Source: Paraglaciecola sp. L1A13 (lineage in GTDB: Bacteria > Pseudomonadota > Gammaproteobacteria > Enterobacterales > Alteromonadaceae). From it: a DNA stretch of 64,000 nucleotides. The notes under the pieces were generated by a model, which had not been told where the DNA came from, did not search any database, and worked only from the letters and a program-made list of their open reading frames with translations. Location: positions 4,402,001 to 4,466,000 of the forward strand of contig NZ_CP047024.1 of assembly GCF_009796745.1 (NCBI RefSeq), written 5' to 3'. This document shows, piece by piece, positions 1 through 9,215 of the stretch (the first letter of the stretch is position 1; the number at the start of each line of letters is the position of its first letter). Made by a program: the position numbers and the translations under genes.

Positions 1-2507
1 GAATAAAAGAGAAAACCGCTCTATTTATCAAAAATATCCAGACTGGGACTGAAACGCCTCTTTATTTAGAGCTCGAACGAGACATGCAAGAAGGCTTTGG
101 ATCAGAAGGATATTTCCCCTATTTTGACTGGACCCCTGATTCAAAGACGATCGTGTTTTGGACGGCAGGGAAATTCCATAGTTTAGATGTGGAAACGCAA
201 GCACTCAGCAATATCCCTGTTCGAGTCCAATCTAAAGTGCGATATGCCGACGCATTAAGATTTGACGTTGATGTTGCCCCCGATACATTCGATATTAAAA
301 TGACGCGTTGGGCACAAAAATCTCCCGATGGTAAAAGCATCATATTTCAGGCATTAGGCAAGTTATATGTTAAAGATATTGAAAGCGGCAAAACGAAACG
401 TTTAACCAAACAAAATGATCATGATGAGTATTACCCGCGCTTTTCACACGACGGCAAGCGAATCGTGTTTACCACTTGGAATGATCAAACCTTAGGAAGC
501 GTGCGCACTGTATCATCATCAGGTCGCTCTGAAAAAGTGATTACGATTGCGCCTGGCCACTATATAGAGCCTAGCTTCTCCACTGACGATAAGCTTATTA
601 CCTATAACAAGAAAACCGGTGGATATTTATTATCTCCCGAGTATTCGGTTGAACCAGGTATTTATATTGCGACAGCTAAAGGTAAGCAACATAAACGTGT
701 GGCCAAAAGTGGTAGTGCTCCCCATTTCGCTGGTGACAATAGTCGAGTTTACATTACGCAGTCGGTGCCGGGCTCTGATTATCCTGAACAACAACTTGTT
801 AGTGTTAATTTAAATGGCGAGGATAAGCGAGAACACTTATATGGAGCGGACAAAATAGCAGAGTATCGTTTGTCGCCAGACAAAAAATGGATTGCCTTTG
901 TGTATCAATACAAGGCCTATGTGGCTCCGTTTACAGAAATTGGTAAGCGTCAGGACATCGGTCCTGCAAGCACAACTATTCCTATTAAGCAGCTATCTGA
1001 CCGCGCAGGCGAATATCTGACATGGCGCAGCGACAGTAAAGCACTGAGCTGGTATCACGCCGCAACATACTATGAACGAGAATTGAAAGATGCTTTTGCA
1101 TTTGTTCCCCAGGCAACGGAAAAACTACCTGAGCCAGTTACCGAAGGTATTTCGTTATCATTTAAACAAAAATCCGACAAACCATCAGGTTATAAAGCAC
1201 TCATTGGCGGAACAGTCGTCACCATGCGTGATGCTGATAATCAACAGGAAGTAATTGAAGATGCTGTCGTTATTATCAAAGACAATAAAATTTTTGCTGT
1301 TGGTAAACGCTCGGAACTTGAGATACCAAGCGGTGCCCAAGAAATCGATACTCGTGGCAAGACAATACTACCTGGCTTGATTGACTCACACGCCCACGGA
1401 GCACAAGGCAGTAACGAAATCATTCCCAATCAAAACTGGAGTATGTACTCAGCACTGGCATTTGGGGTTACCACTATTCACGACCCATCTAATGATACGT
1501 CTGAAATATTTTCCGCTGCTGAGTTACAAAAAGCAGGTAAGCGCGTAGCTCCGCGCACTTATTCAACCGGTACCATTATTTATGGCGCTGAAGCACTAGG
1601 ATATAAAGCTATTATCAACAGCTATGATGACGCATTAACGCATTTAAAACGCCTTAAAGATGCAGGGGCTATTTCAGTAAAAAGTTATAACCAGCCACGT
1701 CGCGATCAGCGTCAACAGATTTTGGCTGCAGCCCGCGAATTAGAACTGATGGTAGTGCCTGAAGGTGGCGGTAAGTACCAACAGAATATTTCTATGTTAG
1801 TCGATGGCCACACGGGTTTAGAGCACTCATTGCCAATTGCCAAGGGATATCAAGATTTAACATCACTTTGGCAACAAACTGATTTTGGTTATACCCCAAC
1901 CTTTGTCGTGTCTTATGGTGGCTTAATGGGCGAAGAATACTGGTATGATCGCACCGAAGTATGGAAGAACGAGCGTTTGCTACGTTACACCCCAAGCTTT
2001 TTACTAGATGAGCGTTCTATCCGTCGTCCCACTGCGCCGGATAATCAATACAATCATGTATACGTAGCACAATATGCTAAAACACTCCGTGACAAAGGAG
2101 TAAGTGTACATATAGGCGCTCATGGACAGCGTGAAGGGCTCGCCGCTCATTGGGAGCTATGGTTAATGACCCAAGGGGGCTTTACGCCATGGGAAGCCCT
2201 ACGTGGTGGCACCATAGATGGTGCTTCGCACCTAGGAATGGGTAAGCAGCTTGGCAGCATCGAAGCAGGAAAACTGGCCGACATGATGATAATAGACGGT
2301 GATGTACTAACAGATATTCGTCGCAGCGAGTATGTAAGCTACACCGTTATCAATGGTCGTGTATATGACGCAGCAACGATGAACGAAGTGGACAGCAAAA
2401 CCAAACGACCTGCTTTTTTCTTCGAAAATAACAACCATTTATTTATGCCACAAGCCACGCATAACAGTATTCAGCAAAAAGCCGAAAAGCACCACTGGGT
2501 ACATTAA
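1..2507 (+). CDS. Propeller-amidohydrolase fusion protein (5' end outside window)
   Basis: The frame is open from base 3 with no start, so the gene begins upstream; 834 residues are visible. The N-terminal half carries WD40-like/TolB-type PD40 beta-propeller repeats, seen as recurring strands such as TPDSKTIVF, SPDGKSIIF, SHDGKRIVF and SPDKKWIAF. The C-terminal half is an amidohydrolase domain: LPGLIDSHAHG gives the HxH metal motif (codons at 1389-1397), followed by a possible ligand in GHTGLEHS and the C-terminal GSIEAGKLADMMIID strand typical of imidazolonase/prolidase-like amidohydrolases. By family it should be a metal-dependent hydrolase of cyclic amides or peptides, probably exported, but any signal peptide lies outside the window. 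Substrate unknown. Domain call is firm, function is not. Confidence 0.9.
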   Translation, partial: IKEKTALFIKNIQTGTETPLYLELERDMQEGFGSEGYFPYFDWTPDSKTIVFWTAGKFHSLDVETQALSNIPVRVQSKVRYADALRFDVDVAPDTFDIKMTRWAQKSPDGKSIIFQALGKLYVKDIESGKTKRLTKQNDHDEYYPRFSHDGKRIVFTTWNDQTLGSVRTVSSSGRSEKVITIAPGHYIEPSFSTDDKLITYNKKTGGYLLSPEYSVEPGIYIATAKGKQHKRVAKSGSAPHFAGDNSRVYITQSVPGSDYPEQQLVSVNLNGEDKREHLYGADKIAEYRLSPDKKWIAFVYQYKAYVAPFTEIGKRQDIGPASTTIPIKQLSDRAGEYLTWRSDSKALSWYHAATYYERELKDAFAFVPQATEKLPEPVTEGISLSFKQKSDKPSGYKALIGGTVVTMRDADNQQEVIEDAVVIIKDNKIFAVGKRSELEIPSGAQEIDTRGKTILPGLIDSHAHGAQGSNEIIPNQNWSMYSALAFGVTTIHDPSNDTSEIFSAAELQKAGKRVAPRTYSTGTIIYGAEALGYKAIINSYDDALTHLKRLKDAGAISVKSYNQPRRDQRQQILAAARELELMVVPEGGGKYQQNISMLVDGHTGLEHSLPIAKGYQDLTSLWQQTDFGYTPTFVVSYGGLMGEEYWYDRTEVWKNERLLRYTPSFLLDERSIRRPTAPDNQYNHVYVAQYAKTLRDKGVSVHIGAHGQREGLAAHWELWLMTQGGFTPWEALRGGTIDGASHLGMGKQLGSIEAGKLADMMIIDGDVLTDIRRSEYVSYTVINGRVYDAATMNEVDSKTKRPAFFFENNNHLFMPQATHNSIQQKAEKHHWVH

Positions 2508-2528
2508 CGCCTACGAGTAACTAATAAT

Positions 2529-2562
2529 GCAGCGGTATGAATATTCAGCCGCTGCTTTAATT
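2529..2562 (+). terminator. Probable terminator after the amidohydrolase
   Basis: A 7-bp stem GCAGCGG/CCGCTGC (2529-2535 with 2549-2555) is followed by TTTAATT. The T tract is short, so this is a moderate candidate. Confidence 0.5.
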
Positions 2563-2652
2563 ATTGTTCTTTCGATACCATAAACACTATTTCTGGACGA
2601 ACCATATTAGTCTGGTAAGCTTAAAAAACATCTGGCTGCCTGAGCAAAACGT

Positions 2653-3675
2653 GTGTCTAATAACGATTTAGAGAATTCATTTAAGCATCTAAAACAAACT
2701 ATTCCATTGTTGCTTAAGCATAAGATCCCTCCTATCCCCCTGAATTATGCGCTTTGGTATACCTATGTAAGTAACGAGTCAGCTACGCTCAACGAAACTT
2801 TAGATCAAGCCGTACAGCACAATCTACCGTTATCTGCCGCCAAAAAGAGAGAGTTGTATCGTAAACACGTGGCCAACGATCAAGATGTAGACGTATGGGA
2901 ATTAAGGCAATCGATTGAAAGGATGATTGTAGAGTTATCTCAATCGGTCAAAGACACCCGCAGCGAAACCCGTGCGTTCAAAAGCACCATGGACACCTGC
3001 ATGGATGACTTAGCTAAAGTCGAGCGTGAAGGGCTAAGTATGGAAGAAGTCATGGAGTTAGTCCGCTCGTTAGTCACCCAGACTAAACAGATTCGCGGCA
3101 CAACTCTCTCATTTAATACCGCCTTAATGGATGCTGAGCGTGAAATTAGCCGGCTAAAAAATCAACTGGAAAAAAGTCAGCAAGCCGCGCTATATGATGC
3201 ACTTACTGGATTGTGTAACAGGCGATATTTTGATGAAGAACTGGCTGCACAAGCCATGCGCCCGAACATGTGTTTAATCTTGGTGGATTTAGACAACTTT
3301 AAAGTGATCAACGATACCCATGGACATGTGATGGGCGATCTCGTACTAAAAGCCAGCGCTAAAAAGCTTCAAGCAGCTTGTCGTAATGGCGCACAGGCAT
3401 TTCGCTTTGGTGGAGAAGAATTCGCTATTATCGTGCCTAATTGTAAATTTGATATGGCGAGACAAATCGCCGAAACCATGCGCCGCTCGATTGAAAAAAT
3501 CGGCGTAAGAGACAAACGTAGCGCCAAAGTACTCGAAGGTATCAGCGCCTCTTTTGGGGTAGTAGAGATTCAAGAAGGGATGAATCCCCTCGCCCTTATT
3601 GAAGCGGCGGATAAACAATTATACGAAGCAAAATCCCTTGGTCGAAATCGAGTAATGCCGATGTCTAAGCGCTAG
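2653..3675 (+). CDS. Soluble diguanylate cyclase (GGDEF) without I-site
   Basis: The 340-residue protein should make cyclic di-GMP from two GTP. The C-terminal GGDEF domain (about residues 175-335) has the active-site signature GGEEF at 253-257. The inhibitory RxxD site expected five residues upstream is replaced by RNGA, so feedback inhibition by c-di-GMP is probably lost. The first ~170 residues contain no membrane segment and look helical/coiled-coil, perhaps a dimerisation or sensory region; I do not recognise a named input domain. The start is GTG at 2653; an in-frame stop lies only 12 bases upstream, so no earlier start is possible. It stands alone between two unrelated genes. Confidence 0.92.
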   Translation: MSNNDLENSFKHLKQTIPLLLKHKIPPIPLNYALWYTYVSNESATLNETLDQAVQHNLPLSAAKKRELYRKHVANDQDVDVWELRQSIERMIVELSQSVKDTRSETRAFKSTMDTCMDDLAKVEREGLSMEEVMELVRSLVTQTKQIRGTTLSFNTALMDAEREISRLKNQLEKSQQAALYDALTGLCNRRYFDEELAAQAMRPNMCLILVDLDNFKVINDTHGHVMGDLVLKASAKKLQAACRNGAQAFRFGGEEFAIIVPNCKFDMARQIAETMRRSIEKIGVRDKRSAKVLEGISASFGVVEIQEGMNPLALIEAADKQLYEAKSLGRNRVMPMSKR

Positions 3676-3911
3676 AGATATATTGGTGTTTGATGAAAGA
3701 GCGAAAAACAACACAATATCTAAGCAAATCATAAATGCACTTACCAGCACAGTGCAACTTGCCTATAAAATAAACAAAACAGCGCTTTATTCAACATGTG
3801 AAACCATGTAAAGTCCGCGACTTCTTTTAAATGTTCGCATTAAATACATACAAAAAGTGTGAATATTTAGATTTAGCTAAAAGAAAATCAATATCCCGCG
3901 GAAATATCTTG

Positions 3912-3917
3912 TATAAT
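3912..3917 (+). promoter_or_regulatory. Candidate -10 box for fusA2
   Basis: TATAAT lies 35 bp upstream of the fusA2 ATG in an AT-rich 277-bp gap. No good -35 is visible at 17 bp, so only the -10 is proposed. The rest of the gap (3676-3900) shows nothing identifiable. Confidence 0.45.
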
Positions 3918-3952
3918 CACGCGCAATTTTTACTCAGACTGAAGTTGAAGCA

Positions 3953-6037
3953 ATGACAGACTTATCACATTACAGAAACATCGGTATTTTCGCCCACGTT
4001 GATGCGGGTAAAACTACCACAACAGAACGAATTTTGAAGCTTACCGGTAAGATCCACAAAACCGGTGAAGTACATGATGGTGAATCTACCACTGACTTTA
4101 TGGAACAAGAAGCTGAGCGCGGTATTACTATCCAATCAGCAGCTGTAAGTTGTTTCTGGAAAGAACACCGTTTTAACGTTATCGACACCCCTGGGCACGT
4201 TGACTTCACTGTAGAGGTTTACCGTTCGCTTAAAGTACTTGATGGCGGTATCGGCGTATTCTGTGGTTCTGGTGGTGTTGAACCACAATCAGAAACTAAC
4301 TGGCGCTATGCGAACGAATCAGAAGTAGCTCGTGTTATTTTCATCAACAAATTAGACCGTATGGGTGCTGATTTCTACCGCGTTTGTGGTCAAATCAAAA
4401 AAGTCTTAGCGGCGCATCCTTTGGTGATGACGTTACCAATTGGTATCGAAGATGATTTCGTTGGTGTTGTAGACGTACTTACTCGTAAAGCTTACGTTTG
4501 GGATGACACTGGTCTTCCTGAAAACTTTGAAGTCACTGATGTTCCTGCGGACATGGTAGACAAAGTTGAAGAATACCGTGAAATGATGGTTGAAACTGCA
4601 CTTGAGCAAGACGACGATTTATTAATGGCTTATATGGAAGGTGAAGAGCCTTCTCTAGAAGAAATTAAACGTTGTATTCGTAAAGGTACTATCAATCTTT
4701 CTTTCTTCCCAACATTCTGTGGATCAGCCTTTAAAAACAAAGGCGTACAAAACGTACTTGACGCCGTTGTTGATTACTTGCCTTGCCCAACAGAAGTTGA
4801 TCCTCAGCCATTGACCGATGAAGAAGGTAATGCGATCGGTGAGTACGCTACAGTATCTGTAGATGAACCACTTCGTGCATTAGCCTTTAAAATTATGGAT
4901 GACCGTTTTGGTGCTCTTACCTTTATACGTATTTACTCAGGTAAATTGAACAAAGGCGACACCATTCTTAACTCCTTTACAGGTAAAACTGAGCGTATTG
5001 GTCGCATGGTTGAGATGCAAGCTGATGAGCGTCTAGAAATCAGTTCTGCACATGCTGGTGATATTATCGCTATCGTGGGCATGAAGAACGTACAAACAGG
5101 TCACACTTTATGTGATCCGAAGCACCCTTGTACGCTAGAAGCCATGGTATTCCCAGAACCTGTAATCTCCATTTCGGTAACACCGAAAGACAAAGGCGGT
5201 TCTGAGAAAATGGGTATTGCTATCGGTAAGATGGTAGCTGAAGATCCTACTTTCCGTGTTGAAACTGATATAGATTCTGGTGAAACTATTCTTCGTGGAA
5301 TGGGTGAGCTTCATTTAGATATCAAAGTTGACATCCTTAAGCGTACTTATGGTGTTGATTTGGTTGTTGGCGAGCCTCAAGTTGCTTACCGCGAAACCAT
5401 CACACAATCTGTTGAAGACTCGTATACCCACAAGAAACAGTCTGGTGGTTCAGGTCAATACGGTAAAATTGATTACACAATCAAACCTGGCGAAGCAAAT
5501 TCTGGCTTCACATTTAACTCTAAAGTTGTTGGCGGAAACGTTCCTAAAGAATTCTTCCCAGCCATTGAAAAAGGCTTTAAGAGCATGATGGGTAAAGGCG
5601 TATTAGCTGGATTCCCTGTGCTTGATGTTGAAGTTGAATTGCTTGACGGTGGCTTCCACGCAGTGGATTCATCAGCAATCGCGTTCGAAATCGCGGCGAA
5701 AGGTGCGTTCCGTCAGTCGATCCCTAAAGCAGGTCCTCAGTTGATTGAACCTATCATGAACGTTGATGTGTTCACGCCTGACGATCACGTTGGTGATGTT
5801 ATCGGTGACTTAAACCGTCGTCGTGGCATGATCAAAGATCAAGAAGCTGGTGTAACAGGTGTACGTATTAAGTCTGACGTACCTTTGGCTGAAATGTTTG
5901 GCTACATTGGTTCACTACGTACTATGACATCAGGTCGTGGTCAGTTCTCTATGGAGTTCTCACACTACTCACCGTGTCCTAATAACGTAGCTGAAAAAGT
6001 AATTGCAGAAACTAAAGAGCGTAACGCTAAGAAGTAA
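3953..6037 (+). CDS. fusA2: Elongation factor G, second copy type (EF-G2)
   Basis: A 694-residue translational GTPase of full EF-G length that would drive ribosomal translocation or recycling. G motifs are intact: AHVDAGKT (14-21), RGITI (56-60), DTPGH (78-82), NKLD (132-135) and a GSAF G5. Downstream are the EF-G domains II-V, with QSGGSGQYG in domain IV. Unlike the main fusA it is not in a str operon (no rpsL, rpsG or tuf nearby), and it has variant switch-region sequence such as [20 protein letters not shown]. This matches the separate EF-G paralogue common in marine gammaproteobacteria. Codon use is strongly biased (GGT, CGT, GAA), suggesting high expression. It has its own -10 box and strong terminator, so it is monocistronic. 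Confidence 0.92.
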   Translation: MTDLSHYRNIGIFAHVDAGKTTTTERILKLTGKIHKTGEVHDGESTTDFMEQEAERGITIQSAAVSCFWKEHRFNVIDTPGHVDFTVEVYRSLKVLDGGIGVFCGSGGVEPQSETNWRYANESEVARVIFINKLDRMGADFYRVCGQIKKVLAAHPLVMTLPIGIEDDFVGVVDVLTRKAYVWDDTGLPENFEVTDVPADMVDKVEEYREMMVETALEQDDDLLMAYMEGEEPSLEEIKRCIRKGTINLSFFPTFCGSAFKNKGVQNVLDAVVDYLPCPTEVDPQPLTDEEGNAIGEYATVSVDEPLRALAFKIMDDRFGALTFIRIYSGKLNKGDTILNSFTGKTERIGRMVEMQADERLEISSAHAGDIIAIVGMKNVQTGHTLCDPKHPCTLEAMVFPEPVISISVTPKDKGGSEKMGIAIGKMVAEDPTFRVETDIDSGETILRGMGELHLDIKVDILKRTYGVDLVVGEPQVAYRETITQSVEDSYTHKKQSGGSGQYGKIDYTIKPGEANSGFTFNSKVVGGNVPKEFFPAIEKGFKSMMGKGVLAGFPVLDVEVELLDGGFHAVDSSAIAFEIAAKGAFRQSIPKAGPQLIEPIMNVDVFTPDDHVGDVIGDLNRRRGMIKDQEAGVTGVRIKSDVPLAEMFGYIGSLRTMTSGRGQFSMEFSHYSPCPNNVAEKVIAETKERNAKK

Positions 6038-6060
6038 TCGCTAATTACAGCTAGTGTTAA

Positions 6061-6094
6061 AAGCCCCGCTTGTGTATACAAGCGGGGCTTTTTT
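6061..6094 (+). terminator. Rho-independent terminator of fusA2
   Basis: A perfect 13-bp stem AAGCCCCGCTTGT/ACAAGCGGGGCTT around a 4-base loop runs into a T tract. It starts 24 bp after the fusA2 stop. Confidence 0.93.
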
Positions 6095-6223
6095 GTATCT
6101 GTGAATTGTTAATTTCGTGTACCAAATTTGCATAATTAACACTTTTAGGGCAAGTTTTATGCTTGGTTCAGTTTATTGCAGACGCCCAAGAATGCGTCCC
6201 GAAACATAGGCAAGGATTACACG

Positions 6224-7876
6224 ATGAAACACATCTACATATTGCTGATCAGTATATTTAGCTTTTGCGTTTTAGCTGCACCGTCTCATATAAAAAATAT
6301 TCAAGGCTATACTCTCGACGAAGCAGGAAAACTTATAGAATTTACAGATTTCATATTTGATAGCGGCAAAGTATTAGCTATTGGCAGTCGTAACCTAGCC
6401 AATCAATACCCTGATGCACAAGTTATTGATGGTCAGCAGCACATACTTCTTCCTGGTATTATCGATGCTCACGGACATATCCTAGGATTAGGAGAAACCC
6501 TATTAGAAGTGGATGTTAGAGATATTGCCAGCGCGAAAGCATCAGCTGAAAAAGTCCGTGATTATGCACAACAAAATCCCGACCTTGACTGGGTTTTAGG
6601 TGGTGGATGGAATCAAGTACTTTGGCCTGGACAGCAGTTTCCTACTGCTGCCATGCTCGATGAGTATATTCAAGACCGCCCCGTATGGATATCAAGAGTA
6701 GATGGGCATGCAGGCTGGGCAAATAGTAAAGCCTTGCAGATAGCAGGCATAACTAAGGATTCATTGGACCCGCCAGGTGGGCAAATTATGCGTGACAATA
6801 ATGGTGTTCCTACCGGCATTTTAATTGATAACGCTATGACTATGCTTTGGGAAAAGCTACCACAAGACACGGAAAAATCGTTAAAGCGCAAACTTGATGC
6901 AGCAAGCGAGCATCTACTTTCACTGGGTGTGACAAGCGTTCATGAAGCAGGTATCGGTTATGAGACTTATCAATACTATATTAAGCGCAGCCAAGAGAAG
7001 GCCCTAAGCATGCGTATTTACGCCATGATTTCCGCCGAAGATCCCAAGCTAGCTGAAATGCTGGCCAAAGGTCCTGTCTACGACCAATACGATTATTTAG
7101 CAATTCGCAGTGTTAAAGTTTACGGCGACGGTGCGTTAGGCAGTCGTGGAGCGGCAATGCTTGCCCCATACTCTGATGACCAAGACAATAAAGGGCTTCT
7201 TTTAACACCACAAAAGCAACTCAAGCCACTATTTGATCTTATTATTGGTAGAGGTTTTCAGCTTAACATCCATGAAATTGGTGATCGTGGGAATAGATTA
7301 GCGCTTGATCAGTTTGAAGATACCTTTTCACGTATTGGAGGCCAGCACTTACGCAACCGCATAGAGCATGCACAGGTGATTGAAGTATCTGACATACCTA
7401 GATTCAAATCATTAGAGATCATTCCGTCAATGCAGCCTACCCACGCAACAAGCGATATGAATATGGCGCAAGAACGTATCGGCAAAATGCGATTGAAGGG
7501 TGCGTACGCATGGCAAACATTTGAGAAGCAAGGTTCTATAGTGACTTTTGGTTCAGATTTTCCCGTTGAATTAGCTAACCCCTTTTTCGGCCTACATGCA
7601 GCGGTCACTCGCCAGAACAGAGAAAATAAGCCCGACGCAGGTTGGATAAAAGGTGAAGCGGTCAGTGTAGAACAAGCCTTCAAAGCCTTTACCCTAAATG
7701 CCGCCTATGCTGCTCATCAAGAGAAAATATTGGGCACGTTAACGCCGGGGAAATGGGCCGACTTTATTTTGCTCGACCAAGATATATTTGTTATTCCCCC
7801 ACAGGATATATGGAAAACAAAGGTGCTTGAAACTTGGGTTGGAGGTGTAAAAGTTTTCGACAGTAAGAACCACTAA
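6224..7876 (+). CDS. Exported YtcJ-type amidohydrolase
   Basis: A 550-residue metal-dependent hydrolase of the Amidohydro_3 (YtcJ/AepA-like) family. The ATG at 6224 is chosen over the upstream in-frame TTG at 6176: it has AAGG upstream and begins a clean signal peptide (MKHIYILLISIFSFCVLAA), so the enzyme should be periplasmic or secreted. Family marks: GIIDAHGH with the HxH metal site, KVYGDGALGSRGAA with a probable bridging lysine, NIHEIGDRGN, RIEHAQ and FGSDFPVE with the catalytic aspartate, and GTLTPGKWADFILLD at the C-terminus. Family substrates include N-substituted formamides and other amides; this one's is unknown. It is transcribed alone between fusA2 and a convergent hydrolase gene. 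Confidence 0.9.
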   Translation: MKHIYILLISIFSFCVLAAPSHIKNIQGYTLDEAGKLIEFTDFIFDSGKVLAIGSRNLANQYPDAQVIDGQQHILLPGIIDAHGHILGLGETLLEVDVRDIASAKASAEKVRDYAQQNPDLDWVLGGGWNQVLWPGQQFPTAAMLDEYIQDRPVWISRVDGHAGWANSKALQIAGITKDSLDPPGGQIMRDNNGVPTGILIDNAMTMLWEKLPQDTEKSLKRKLDAASEHLLSLGVTSVHEAGIGYETYQYYIKRSQEKALSMRIYAMISAEDPKLAEMLAKGPVYDQYDYLAIRSVKVYGDGALGSRGAAMLAPYSDDQDNKGLLLTPQKQLKPLFDLIIGRGFQLNIHEIGDRGNRLALDQFEDTFSRIGGQHLRNRIEHAQVIEVSDIPRFKSLEIIPSMQPTHATSDMNMAQERIGKMRLKGAYAWQTFEKQGSIVTFGSDFPVELANPFFGLHAAVTRQNRENKPDAGWIKGEAVSVEQAFKAFTLNAAYAAHQEKILGTLTPGKWADFILLDQDIFVIPPQDIWKTKVLETWVGGVKVFDSKNH

Positions 7877-7909
7877 TGCCGATATAAATAGAGAAATTAA
7901 GCCTAATTG

Positions 7910-7932
7910 GCCCCGAACAAGTTGTTCGAGGC
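7910..7932. terminator. Hairpin between convergent genes
   Basis: GCCCCGAACAA pairs with TTGTTCGAGGC around one base; the single mismatch becomes a G-U pair on the minus-strand transcript. It sits between the stops of two convergent genes and probably terminates one or both, though the T tract is weak. Confidence 0.5.
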
Positions 7933-7945
7933 TAATAAAAATGGC

Positions 7946-8830
7946 TTACTGATCGTTATATAGGGTAGTTATCCATTTTTCTTCAGTGATAAAATTCCAC
8001 GCCCAATCCTGCCATTTATCATCTAAACCCTGTTCAATAAGGGTGGACAAGCTGGCTCCGGCTGATTTTTTATCCGCTACATATTTTGCGGTCTGCTGCA
8101 TCATATTCAAAGCAGCTTGATAATCTTGCTTAGTGGCTAAGTCGCCATGCCCTGGGATGATTTTAGTTTCATCATCAAGCATACCAATCAGCTTAGTCGC
8201 ATTCGCAATATAACCTTTAACGGTTCCGCCGCCTGCTAAATCAATATACGGAAAGCGTCCCTGAAAGAACAAGTCTCCCGCATGTAACACATTGGCTTTT
8301 TCAAACCACACTACACTGTCGCTATCAGTGTGGCCTGCAGGTAAATACATAACGCGTATAGTGTCGTCATTAAAGTGGAAAGTCAGACCTTGTTCGTACG
8401 TCACAACAGGTAACGCTGCATGTACATGATCGCTATTGGCTTCTAAGCGCTTACGCACATTGTCGTGTGCAAATATGGTGCTGTCATGCACCTCTTTAAA
8501 GTAAGCATTCGAACCAGTATGATCACCATGATAATGAGTATTGATAACATATTTCATAGGTTGCTTGGCGATTTCGCCAATTGCAGAAGATATTTTTTCC
8601 GCTAAAGGAGCGAACTGATCATCAATAATCAATATACCTTCCTCACCCGCTGACACACCTATATTACCGCCAGCTCCCGTCAACATATAAACAGACCCAC
8701 TAAGTGCTTGCGTTGCTATTTTTACATCAGCGTATTTATCATCATCAGCAGCAGTCGCAGCAGCGGATGCCAGTGCTGTAAAAGCGATACAGGTTAAACC
8801 AATCGTTTTCATCATCAAATTTGTCATCAT
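7946..8830 (-). CDS. Periplasmic MBL-fold metallohydrolase
   Basis: A 294-residue metallo-beta-lactamase-fold protein with signal peptide (hydrophobic TIGLTCIAFTALASAAATA followed by AADDD). Zinc ligands are visible: NTHYHGDHTG (HxHxDH), LPAGHTDSDS, HAGDLFF and IIPGHG. The last ligand is histidine in PGHG and there is no B1-type cysteine, which fits the SoxH/quinoprotein-relay type hydrolase group rather than a resistance beta-lactamase. Two ATGs in tandem (8830 and 8827) follow AGGA; the second has the better spacing and would give 293 residues. Physiological substrate unknown. Confidence 0.88.
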   Translation of the reverse strand: MMTNLMMKTIGLTCIAFTALASAAATAADDDKYADVKIATQALSGSVYMLTGAGGNIGVSAGEEGILIIDDQFAPLAEKISSAIGEIAKQPMKYVINTHYHGDHTGSNAYFKEVHDSTIFAHDNVRKRLEANSDHVHAALPVVTYEQGLTFHFNDDTIRVMYLPAGHTDSDSVVWFEKANVLHAGDLFFQGRFPYIDLAGGGTVKGYIANATKLIGMLDDETKIIPGHGDLATKQDYQAALNMMQQTAKYVADKKSAGASLSTLIEQGLDDKWQDWAWNFITEEKWITTLYNDQ

Positions 8831-8918
8831 GTTTCCTATTATTATAAGTAATATCTAAATGAACGAAGTCACGGCAATTTCAGTTCACTTAATTCCGGGC
8901 TTTAACTGAAATTAATAT

Positions 8919-9131
8919 CTAGTCAGTTATACGCGCAAACCGCGGGATTGACTCACCGTCTATTTCAACAAATTCTAGAAACATCGATAAAGGGCGAACC
9001 CATAAACCACGTTCACCGTACAGAGGGCGATAGACCACAAGCTCCGACTCATCTTCTGAATGCCTTGCCACACCGATAACTTCATAATCGTTACCTTTGT
9101 AATGGCGATATTTGCCAATTTGAATACTCAT
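8919..9131 (-). CDS. DUF1653 family protein
   Basis: A 70-residue soluble protein matching the DUF1653 pattern: GKYRHYKGNDYEVIGVARHS near the start, then a conserved VVYRPLYGE and LWVRPLSMFLE. These proteins form a small SH3-like beta barrel as judged from the family; the biochemical role is not known. It lies between the MBL-fold hydrolase and dinB, all on the minus strand, with about 85-bp gaps, so co-transcription is uncertain. Confidence 0.88.
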   Translation of the reverse strand: MSIQIGKYRHYKGNDYEVIGVARHSEDESELVVYRPLYGERGLWVRPLSMFLEFVEIDGESIPRFARITD

Positions 9132-9215
9132 AAATAACCTTATATATACCGTAATTAATGGAGTATACCTTGTCGTTTGGTCAGAGGTAATCCTCAGTAG
9201 AGGATCCTTTACTGA

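Noticed and set aside
7946..8830. Reading the MBL-fold protein as a beta-lactamase
   Set aside because: Metal ligands fit the general hydrolase type and no resistance context is present.
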